57,500 nt of DNA from Symbiodinium natans (Eukaryota; Sar; Dinophyceae; Suessiales; Symbiodiniaceae). The position numbers and the translations under genes are program-made. The notes below the pieces were generated by a model. It ran no database searches, was not told where the DNA came from, and saw only the letters and a list, made by a program, of their open reading frames with translations. Positions 19,578 to 26,474 of this stretch are shown here, one piece after another (within the stretch, counting starts at the first letter, position 1; each line of letters opens with the position of its first letter). The stretch lies in the NCBI GenBank assembly GCA_905221605.1, contig CAJNDS010000617.1, positions 1-57,500 on the forward strand, in the 5' to 3' direction.

Positions 19578-20417
19578 TTACGATCCTACAGACTGAACAC
19601 TTGAGCGCCTTGAACTTGTTCTGCTTCTTATGTATTCCATGGTTTCCTGTGAGCGCCTTGAGCTTACAACACTTTGTGGGGGTGTAGCTTCATCAACATA
19701 TTCAACTGTACGACTACTTGGAACTGAACTTTGAACTGAAACAGGGGGCGAGGAATGTATATGTTCACTTAATGCTTGTTCTTCAACTGGCAACAATACA
19801 CTCCTGTTTGAACTTCTACGAGAACTTGATGATGATGACGACGGCTCATAAGATTTTTTAACATTCATAGGTAAATCAACCTCACTCTGTTCGCTTTGTT
19901 GTTTCTCTACAGGCGGTGCACTCTCCTCTTCTTGTTCAATTTGTTGCCTCCTATTGCGCATTTCCTCTCTTTCCTCTGCGAATTCATCTTCTCCAAACAT
20001 AGCATCGTACATTCTCCTCATTATTGATTTACCCCTTTCTCTTTCCCTTTGTGGTTCGCGTTCGCGTTCGCGTTCGTGCTCCTTTTCTACACTTGACACG
20101 CTTTCATCTGTTTGAGTCTGTTTTACTTCTTCTTCTATTGTTTTCATACTTTCACTTTCTGTTACGCTTGGTGTTTCGTTGAACACATCCGTTTGTGTTC
20201 CCTTGTCGCGATTCTCGCGAGGCTCGTCCCTCGCGTCTGGGTTCTCTTTCATTATTATTGCTTTCTTATCGTATTTACCCAGATCAAAATCATCAAAATC
20301 AACATCATCTAATAATATCCCTTGTTGTGTTCTTTTCTGTTTTTCTGGTAGTATTCTTAATCTATGTGTTCTCGCTTCCCTTGCAATTTCTTCGTATGTG
20401 GGGCGCAATCTTCACAT
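19578..20417 (-). CDS. Low-complexity acidic/Ser-rich PLV protein (LRPTY family), second codon TGA
   Basis: The coding signal begins LRPTYEEIAREARTHRL, matching LRPTYDEMI in the neighbouring gene at 20,430-21,436, so the two share an N-terminal motif. On the coding strand the preceding codons read ATG TGA AGA TTG: a start immediately followed by a stop, in frame with the protein. The next in-frame ATG would drop the LRPTY motif. The body is Glu/Arg-rich (an EREREREP run from a GTTCGC microsatellite) and the C-terminus is Ser/Arg-rich, so it is largely disordered. A GC-rich double hairpin is embedded at 20,206-20,235. Possibly a virion-associated or scaffold protein; function unknown. Confidence 0.6.
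20206..20235. repeat. GC-rich palindromic element inside the LRPTY gene
   Basis: TCGCGA-TTC-TCGCGA (20,206-20,220) is a perfect 6-bp hairpin with a 3-base loop. It overlaps a second hairpin, CGCGAGG ... CCTCGCG (20,216-20,235). It is GC-rich in AT-rich surroundings and keeps the reading frame (Asp/Arg/Glu/Asn codons). Confidence 0.65.
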
Positions 20418-20429
20418 TATACTATTATA

Positions 20430-21436
20430 TTATACTGGTAAAAATGATTTTGCTAATGCTGTTGCTCCTGCCTTTGCCAATGTTTCTACTCCTGCTTTTG
20501 CTCCCGCTACTGCTATGTCTCTTAAAGGTGTTGATGATGATGCTGGTTGTGATGGAACTAATGCATCTACTCCACTTGATGATGATGCTGATGGTTCTAC
20601 CCTCTTGATTTTACACGTCTTCGCTCCCTTTTAAACAGTTTTATTTTGCGACTCAATTTAGCGCTGTCAAAGTCTGCGTACCATTCGTCTTTTTCTTTGT
20701 GACCCTCTATGATTGATACTAGGTATTGCTTCTTTTTCTGGTCTGTTGGTAATTTATTTAATAAATCCACCATTTCGTCTGTTAATAAGTCTCTAACAAA
20801 CAACTGAAACATTAACCCTCTATAGGTAACGCTATCATCGTTGAAGACCTTTTCAGGGTCAAAACCGTGCGTGTACGCTACCTTTTTTTCTAATGCTGTT
20901 ACTTCTTCTTCGCTCTCATCATCATTTTCTGTTGGAACATCCATTGAATGAACTTCAACACCTGCTGGTAAAGACTGATGATGAACATCGTCTAAGTCTT
21001 CCTTAACATCTTCTACGTGCCTTCTTTGTCCTGCTAGATCTTTCACTCTTCTCAATGCATCGTCTAAATTCCGAATGTGGTCTGGATACCCCTCGTCTTC
21101 ACTTTCATATGCTTCTACCGGTGTATCGTATCCACTCGTTGTTGCACTTGTTTGAATTCCTGCTACAGCAGTTGATACGCCATTCATAACGCCGTGATGA
21201 TTCAACTGTGCTCTTCGTAAATCATTCTTAACTTTGTCCTCTTCTTGCTTCTTCAATCCTAAAAAGTCAATGTTATCAAATTGACTTCCGAACTGATTGT
21301 TTCTAAATAAGGTAGCACGTCTGTCAATTACTTGTTCTATTGGTGGTCTATTGGGATCACCTTGACTTTCAATCATCCCTATCATTTCATCGTATGTTGG
21401 GCGTAGTTTTAATTCTGACTTCAATGTTTTAATCAT
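20430..21436 (-). CDS. LRPTY-family PLV protein with a -1 frame break near the C-terminus
   Basis: The first frame runs 279 codons from MIKTLKSELKLRPTYDEM to TAG at 20,597. Just before that, at an AAAAGGG run (about 20,626-20,634), the coding signal passes to the -1 frame. That frame continues for about 65 codons (CKIKRVEPSASSSSG ... KAGATALAKSFLPV) to TAA at 20,430 and has no ATG of its own. This suggests a one-base indel or -1 frameshifting. The main part is charged and helical; the tail is an Ala/Gly/Lys-rich amphipathic helix. A TCTA box lies 14 nt before the ATG. Paralogue of the 19,578-20,417 gene by the shared motif; function unknown. Confidence 0.65.
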
Positions 21437-21450
21437 GTTATATTTAAAGT

Positions 21451-21454
21451 TAGA
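21451..21454 (-). promoter_or_regulatory. TCTA box, LRPTY gene 2
   Basis: TCTA on the coding strand, 14 nt before the ATG at 21,436. Confidence 0.5.
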
Positions 21455-21456
21455 TT

Positions 21457-21777
21457 TTAATTTATTTCTGCCATTATATTTTTTAATTCTTGTTGTTTTT
21501 TCTTCAGTTCCTCTTTTGTTCTTACTGGCATCATTGGACGCTCTAATTGTCTGTTAACATCATCCAGTTGACCCTGATAAAGACTCTTCTTCTGATGTTG
21601 CACCCAGTCATTACGCAAAGCAACATTTTTACCTCTATTTTCTGCTTCTTCAATTCTTAATTTCATATCTTCTAAATATTTCCTACGTGATGCTACTCCG
21701 AACGTATCTTCAACATCGTAATATTGTTGAGCCTGTGGCATTCTTTTAAACTCTGGTTTGCTTTTGAACATACTCAT
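21457..21777 (-). CDS. Small coiled-coil PLV protein (106 aa)
   Basis: The start is taken at MSMFKSKPEFKRMPQAQQYY (ATG at 21,777) because the longer open frame upstream reads through an AT palindrome. The protein is charged and mostly helical, with Leu/Lys/Glu heptad-like spacing in its second half (KTKEELKKKQQELKNIM-like). It ends 20 bp before the next minus-strand gene. A TCTA box lies 12 nt upstream, as for structural genes. A virion-internal or assembly role is possible; no homologue recognised. Confidence 0.7.
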   Translation of the reverse strand: MSMFKSKPEFKRMPQAQQYYDVEDTFGVASRRKYLEDMKLRIEEAENRGKNVALRNDWVQHQKKSLYQGQLDDVNRQLERPMMPVRTKEELKKKQQELKNIMAEIN

Positions 21778-21812
21778 TATTAATAATATTAGATTAAAAA
21801 TATTATTAATAA
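21778..21812. promoter_or_regulatory. AT palindrome with TCTA box between two minus-strand genes
   Basis: TATTAATAATATT and AATATTATTAATA arms face each other around TAGATTAAA. The coding-strand TCTA (21,790-21,793) is 12 nt from the ATG at 21,777. The same AATATTATTAATA sequence recurs at other gene borders. Confidence 0.5.
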
Positions 21813-22439
21813 TCAAAACATTTTTGACTTAAAACTGTTTATTTTTTGCAGATGTTCCTCTTTTTTTGCTCTTCTTATTTCTTTATAAGATGCCTCTAAT
21901 AATTCTCTTGCTGTTGGTTGCCTTGGCACTTCTTCCATTCTAACGGGTTTAGACTGTGTTTTAACCTCAATTGGATCACTATATTGAACAACTTCATTTT
22001 GTTTAGGTTGCTCTTGCTTTGAATATTTTGCTTTCATCTCTTCTTCTATTTCCTTCCTTAATTTTTGCTCTACCTTTGTCCCATAACTTGCCTTCTGCCT
22101 ATTTACTGGTAATGTTTCCGTTGGTTGCCCCTTACAGTACTGTGGGTGGGTGTTTCTTAAACTCTTTGGTAACATTTTCTTGCCACAATCATTACACTCT
22201 ACCAACTCCACTACCTTAACGCTTCTGGCTAGTTTCTTTGGTTGTGCTTTAGGTTTTGCTTTTGCTGTTGGTTGTGTCTCTTCTTTAGTTTCTTCAACAG
22301 GTGCTTTTATTGACTCTTCTTGTTTTATTTGTTCAGCGGGTTGTTCAGTAGGTTGTTCAGGGGTTGTTTCAATAATTTCATTTGCTACTGGTTCGGTTGC
22401 TTCTTCGGTTTTAACTTCAGTAACTTCCTCACTGCTCAT
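21813..22439 (-). CDS. Acidic Pro/Glu-rich protein with a Cys/His zinc finger (208 aa)
   Basis: The N-terminal 80 residues are disordered (Glu, Thr, Pro, Gln, Lys repeats). A zinc-finger-like motif follows: VECNDCGKKMLPKSLRNTH and then QYC (C-x2-C ... H ... C). A charged helical C-terminus leads to NSFKSKMF. It is the only gene of the element ending in TGA; the next in-frame stop would be a TAA nine codons later, inside an AT palindrome. A TCTA box lies 13 nt before the ATG. Similar finger proteins occur in PLVs and giant viruses, but the function is unknown. Confidence 0.7.
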   Translation of the reverse strand: MSSEEVTEVKTEEATEPVANEIIETTPEQPTEQPAEQIKQEESIKAPVEETKEETQPTAKAKPKAQPKKLARSVKVVELVECNDCGKKMLPKSLRNTHPQYCKGQPTETLPVNRQKASYGTKVEQKLRKEIEEEMKAKYSKQEQPKQNEVVQYSDPIEVKTQSKPVRMEEVPRQPTARELLEASYKEIRRAKKEEHLQKINSFKSKMF

Positions 22440-22452
22440 TATTATTATAGTC

Positions 22453-22456
22453 TAGA
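22453..22456 (-). promoter_or_regulatory. TCTA box, acidic zinc-finger gene
   Basis: TCTA on the coding strand, 13 nt before the ATG at 22,439. Confidence 0.5.
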
Positions 22457-22476
22457 TTTTTCTATTTAGATATTTA

Positions 22477-23202
22477 TTATCCCCTGAAAAATGTTAAAGT
22501 GAAGGAGATGTCAACATCGTTTAAATTCACTACCTGATTCAAATTATTAGTAAGTCTAAAATTCAATCTACGGAGCATCTTCCCGCTTACATCAATATAA
22601 TCAACACTGCTTAGCTCATTGTCATTTATAACACCAAGATATGGAACTGTTACGTTTATTTTCTTCACTATTGATGAATTACCTGCTACTGTTAATTGGT
22701 TGTAGTTGCTAATCTCGTTACAATGTAAATACAAACTCTTGAAGGGGACAAGGTCAACAAAGTTTGTAGTGTAAGGTGCCACATTCGTATACGCATCAGT
22801 TGCTGGTGTTGTGTTTCCAATTACTCTGTTCATTGAACTTAAATTATTCACGTCAACAGGATCTGAAAATGAACCTGCTAACGGAGCTACTTCCCCATCA
22901 GTCAGAAGAACAAAAATAACAGTTGCATAATTAGAGCTGACTGTAAATTTATTAGTTGATGTGTTGTAGCTTAAAGAATATGTGTTGGGTCTGTCCACTG
23001 TATCAACCAATAAGTTAATTGCAATTTGTATTGTTTGTGCTAAATCAACCGCTGTATAGTTCCCTTCAGGGATTGTTAATTTACGATAAGTAATACCTGC
23101 TATGACACCTGGAGAACCGTTTCAGGTATCAATAGTAAATTCCGATGGTGTGCCACTCACTTTGTATGAACTGTCAATATAAACCTTTTTGAATTTGAGC
23201 AT
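22477..23202 (-). pseudogene. Penton-type minor capsid protein with an in-frame TGA
   Basis: The coding frame starts MLKFKKVYIDSSYKVSG, a typical PLV penton opening (VYIDS). It has TGA at 23,122-23,124 (codon 27) and then continues NGSPGVIAG, LTIPEGNYTAVDLAQTIQ, LVPFKSLYLHCNEISNYN, VPYLGVINDNEL and YIDVSGKMLRRLNFRL to TAA (22,477). The later motifs (IPxGNYT, Leu-Tyr-Leu-His, the RRxxFRL end) match the single-jelly-roll penton family. If translated from the first internal ATG the protein would lack its N-terminal quarter. The gene diverges from the lipase-like gene across 41 bp, with TCTC 12 nt before the ATG. Pentons close the icosahedral vertices. Whether the TGA is a nonsense mutation or is read through cannot be told here. 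Confidence 0.75.
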
Positions 23203-23243
23203 TATATTAATAATGAGATAAATAAATTATAAGTAATATTATA
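23203..23243. promoter_or_regulatory. 41-bp divergent promoter region (penton / lipase-like)
   Basis: AT-only spacer between two outward-facing start codons. On the penton strand TCTC (23,215-23,218 complement) lies 12 nt from the ATG. Nothing similar is seen on the lipase side. Confidence 0.5.
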
Positions 23244-23885
23244 ATGCACAAACATAAAAGAAGAAATGAAGGAATACCATACGAAGCACCTAATACCAGA
23301 AATAAAATTAAAGATGAAGTTAGAGACGAATGAGCGGGTAATGAAACGTTTTTGACTGACACTGCCGGTTTGAAACTTGCATATGAAAACCCTGAAGGTA
23401 TATATCAAAATGGCTCTATTTTATACATAGCGGGAACAAAAAGCGGGAGAGATGTTTATGACGATTTAAAATTACCATTGTATCAAACACAACAAACAAA
23501 AAGATATAAGGACGTTGATAAATTCATTAAAGACGGGACTATAGAAGTTGATGGTAAAAAACTAACAGGAATTACTGATATTATTAGTCATAGTTTAGGT
23601 TCAGCGGTAGGACAACAAATAAATAATGATTATGGTAATATTTTTAGAAGTAGGAGTTATGGTTCTCCTTTTGTTTCAGGACAACAACCAGATGAGACAG
23701 GGACAAATTTAAGAATACGAAAAGCCGGAGACCCCGTTAGTATGTTTGATAAAGGTAGTATAACATTAAATAAGGGAACTTTAAATCCTCTTGATAATCA
23801 TAGTTATGCTGATATTGCTAATGTTCATAATAAGGCAGGTAATTTACCTATAACACAAGAGGAGTTTTTACAGCAGTTTGAATAA
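23244..23885 (+). pseudogene. Lipase-like alpha/beta hydrolase with an in-frame TGA
   Basis: ATG at 23,244 begins MHKHKRRNEGIPYEAPN. TGA at 23,331-23,333 is codon 30, and the same frame continues to TAA. After it come ILYIAGTKSGRDVYDDL, the nucleophile elbow ISHSLGSAVGQQI (S-x-S-x-G form), RSYGSPFV, then AGDPVSMF and NHSYADI, which could supply the catalytic Asp and His of a class-3-lipase-like triad. Such lipases are found in some PLVs and may help membrane passage or exit. An ORF from the first ATG after the stop (about 23,352) would keep the whole hydrolase core, so activity may survive. It lies between penton and major capsid genes. Confidence 0.65.
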
Positions 23886-23904
23886 AATATAGGTTATATT
23901 AATA

Positions 23905-24105
23905 ATGTTTGCTCATAAATCTAGCACTTATGAAAAAATGGAGAAAACCAAGCCAGAAAAAAAGTTTAAACAGAACAGTTATGAAGAGATAAGGAAATTA
24001 GTAGAAGACAATGAAGATACTAAAGATATTGTAAATGAGGTGAAGAAAAAAGGTAAAAGTAAATCTGAAAATAATATTAAGTTTAAGTTTAAAATATTTG
24101 ATTAA
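23905..24105 (+). CDS. Small Lys/Glu-rich PLV protein (66 aa)
   Basis: MFAHKSSTYEKMEKTKPEKK onward; about half the residues are charged, probably helical, with a basic end (FKFKIFD). It sits between the lipase-like and major capsid genes, 19 bp after the former. No TCTA box, but TATTAATAATG precedes the start codon. Function unknown; possibly DNA- or capsid-associated. Confidence 0.55.
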   Translation: MFAHKSSTYEKMEKTKPEKKFKQNSYEEIRKLVEDNEDTKDIVNEVKKKGKSKSENNIKFKFKIFD

Positions 24106-24145
24106 GTATTTAAAAATATTTAATCAAATAATATTTAGTTATTTT

Positions 24146-24149
24146 CTAT
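24146..24149 (+). promoter_or_regulatory. TCTA box, major capsid gene
   Basis: TCTA 16 nt before the MCP ATG, in TTTTCTATCAATG. Confidence 0.5.
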
Positions 24150-24165
24150 CAATGAATATATAATT

Positions 24166-25599
24166 ATGGAAACTTTTAGTCCGGAAGATATCCTCATTGA
24201 CAACCTGTCATTTAAATTAAACAAAGGTTCAAGTTATATTACCGATAGAAGAAGTGTGTCATTTTGGCCGAATGGCTCAAATATCTATAAGTCAAACAGT
24301 GGTAACCGTGTATTAAAATTTTCATTAAACGGTGAAGACAACACTTGGTTAGACCCTCAATCAGTAAGAATTTTCTTTACATTGCAAAATTTAGACATTG
24401 GAGCATATAACAACAAACTGCGCCCCCTGTCTCCACCTTATTGTTTCTTTAGAAGAATGCGAATTATTGCTGGTAATCAAGTAGTAGAAGACTTTGATAA
24501 TTATAACCGAGTTCATCATATGTTTTCTAAGATGATGTCGCAAGGAGCACGAAAAGACGAAGCAAACGAAGGGTTTGGTTATAGATCTGATGACGAAGTT
24601 AAAACATTAGTTAATAATGTTGGTTCTGAATTAATCCCTGAAGTCAATGGCGTAAATTGTTTAGGTTTTAAGGATAAAATGACCGTCGCATTTAAACCAT
24701 TATGTGGTCTATTCTCTCAATTTAAATATTTACCATTAAAGTATATGGGAAACTTAACAATTGAATTAGAATTAGTCACTAATGCTACTGATTGTATTAT
24801 TGATTGGCAAGATGACACCGCTAATACTGATATTGGAAATAGATTTACTACCGATGTTGATAATGTAGCAACACCAGGTGCTAATTTTACAAATACAAGC
24901 ATTGATTGGGAAATTAACAATGCAAGGGTTGTATGTGATGTCTGCACGTTAGACAATAATTTAAATAATGAATATGTTAAGCATCTGTTAGAAGGAAAGG
25001 GATTACCAATTACTTACACGACTTATATTACTCAATCCCAAACCGTAAAGGGCTTAACCGATATTAGTGTTAATGTTATTCGTTCAGTATCTAAATTAGT
25101 AGCATCATTCGTTACCTTTTACAAGTCAGGAAATCCAAGTTTAGGTTATGAATACTGTGACAAGGAATTCTGTAGATTTTATCATCCTCATCAAGCATCC
25201 GATGAAGCAACGGAAGGCGTTTATTATGCTAATTATGACCTTCAATTTCAAATTCAACTCGGTTCTAAATTATACCCCGAATATCCCTGCAATTCAATGA
25301 CCGAAGCATTCTATCATTTACGAAAGGCATTAAATTTACCAATGTTTCATCAACATTCCTTATCAATTGATTTTAAACAGTATAGAGACCGTCAGTTTAT
25401 ATGGGCTTTCTCACTGGAACGCGTGCCTGACAGTTCATATACGGGTATAAATACTCGCGCAGGTCAGCAAATGTTGGTGCGCGTTAAGCCTGCTAATGCC
25501 ACAATACCCGCTAATGATATGCCAGATAATATTTATATCACATTATTATCAGAACAGGTGCTTGAAATTAAAGACTTGGGGCTCAAGGTGTATGATTAA
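24166..25599 (+). CDS. Major capsid protein, PLV type (double jelly roll)
   Basis: 477 aa, the usual size for PLV capsid proteins. Diagnostic segments: ITDRRSVSFWPNGSNIY near residue 25-40, VLKFSLNG and TWLDPQSVRIFFTLQN near 47-75, SPPYCFFRRMRIIAGNQVVE near 90-110, RVHHMFSKMM, FKPLCGLFSQFKYLPLKYM near 170-190, and the C-terminal FIWAFSLERV. These match the capsid proteins of TsV/PgVV-type PLVs, from the lineage that makes pseudo-hexameric trimers of two jelly rolls each. The gene is intact, preceded by a TCTA box and followed 49 bp later by the GIY-YIG gene. Intact MCP, ATPase and polymerase alongside broken genes argue for a young insertion. Confidence 0.9.
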   Translation: METFSPEDILIDNLSFKLNKGSSYITDRRSVSFWPNGSNIYKSNSGNRVLKFSLNGEDNTWLDPQSVRIFFTLQNLDIGAYNNKLRPLSPPYCFFRRMRIIAGNQVVEDFDNYNRVHHMFSKMMSQGARKDEANEGFGYRSDDEVKTLVNNVGSELIPEVNGVNCLGFKDKMTVAFKPLCGLFSQFKYLPLKYMGNLTIELELVTNATDCIIDWQDDTANTDIGNRFTTDVDNVATPGANFTNTSIDWEINNARVVCDVCTLDNNLNNEYVKHLLEGKGLPITYTTYITQSQTVKGLTDISVNVIRSVSKLVASFVTFYKSGNPSLGYEYCDKEFCRFYHPHQASDEATEGVYYANYDLQFQIQLGSKLYPEYPCNSMTEAFYHLRKALNLPMFHQHSLSIDFKQYRDRQFIWAFSLERVPDSSYTGINTRAGQQMLVRVKPANATIPANDMPDNIYITLLSEQVLEIKDLGLKVYD

Positions 25600-25607
25600 A
25601 AAGGAGT

Positions 25608-25621
25608 AAAAACGCTTAAAG
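25608..25621 (+). promoter_or_regulatory. CTTAAAG-type promoter box, GIY-YIG gene
   Basis: AAAAACGCTTAAAG, 27 nt before the ATG at 25,649. Confidence 0.6.
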
Positions 25622-25648
25622 AAAAATTATGTATAGTAAATAGTGATA

Positions 25649-26440
25649 ATGAGCCGTGATTATAAAAATGGAAAAATCTATAGTATAAGGAACTATATAA
25701 CCAATGATATTTATGTGGGTAGTAGTTGCGAACCGCATTTGTCAAGAAGAATGGTAAAACATAGGTCGCAAATGAACAATGAAAGAGACCAGAATATGCA
25801 ATTATATCAGAAGATGAGAGAGTTAGGTGTAGAAAACTTTTACATAGAACTAATTGAGGACTACCCCTGCGAAAACAATGACCAATTAAGAGCAAGAGAA
25901 AAACATTATATAAGAGAAATGGCAACATTAAACAAACGAGTAGAAACAAGAACTGTTAAAGAATGGAGAGAAGACAATAAAGAACATATACAAGAATGGA
26001 GGAAACAACATTATCAAGAACACCAAGAAGAAATAAAAGAAAAGGTAAAACAATATGCGGAAGAGAACCCAGAGAAAGTTAAGCAACAAAAGAAAGATTA
26101 TTATGAACAACACAAGGAGCAAATAAAGGCGAGAGCAAATGAGTATAGAGAAAATAACCAAGAATTAGTCAAAGAACGAAAGAAGGACTATTATGAACGA
26201 AACAAGGAGGACATAAAAGCAAAATCAAAAGCATACAGAGAGGAAAACATAGAAGCAGACAAACAGATTAAGAAAGATTATTATGAAAGAAATAAGGAAC
26301 ATCTCAAACAGAAATCAAGCGAACGAGCAAAAGAAAAAATCACGTGTGAATGTGGAGAGATTATATGTAAGGGGAGCATATCAAGACATATCAAAAGACA
26401 AAAGCATCAGCAATTTTTAAACCAACAACAAGAAAATTAA
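25649..26440 (+). CDS. GIY-YIG endonuclease with Tyr/Lys repeat tail and C-terminal zinc finger
   Basis: The start is chosen at ATG 25,649 (MSRDYKNGKIYSIRN) rather than the GTG two codons earlier. The N-terminal GIY-YIG domain has KIYSIRN ... IYVGSSC, the conserved Arg region LSRRMVKHRSQM, and Glu/Tyr positions in LRAREKHYI. The middle (about residues 110-235) is a charged helical repeat with periodic KKDYYE(R/Q)(N/H)KE. The end is a Cys/His finger, CECGEIICKGSISRHIKRQKH. Repeat and finger recur in the protein at 36,659-37,111, which lacks the nuclease. Such nucleases can act in homing, repair or host-DNA cutting. The PolB-type box upstream suggests early expression although it lies between two virion genes. 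Confidence 0.8.
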   Translation: MSRDYKNGKIYSIRNYITNDIYVGSSCEPHLSRRMVKHRSQMNNERDQNMQLYQKMRELGVENFYIELIEDYPCENNDQLRAREKHYIREMATLNKRVETRTVKEWREDNKEHIQEWRKQHYQEHQEEIKEKVKQYAEENPEKVKQQKKDYYEQHKEQIKARANEYRENNQELVKERKKDYYERNKEDIKAKSKAYREENIEADKQIKKDYYERNKEHLKQKSSERAKEKITCECGEIICKGSISRHIKRQKHQQFLNQQQEN

Positions 26441-26457
26441 TTATATTAATAAAATTA

Positions 26458-26461
26458 TCTA
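26458..26461 (+). promoter_or_regulatory. TCTA box, fibre gene
   Basis: TCTA 13 nt before the ATG at 26,475. Confidence 0.5.
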
Positions 26462-26474
26462 TTTTATTAATATA

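Noticed and set aside
19309-23333. UGA read as tryptophan in the viral genome, because three genes carry in-frame TGA and nearly all others end in TAA or TAG
   Set aside because: All Trp codons in the intact long genes that I checked (PolB, capsid) are TGG, and one gene ends in TGA with only AT palindrome beyond. Under a reassigned code, TGA would be common in all genes of such an AT-rich genome. Nonsense changes explain the data better.
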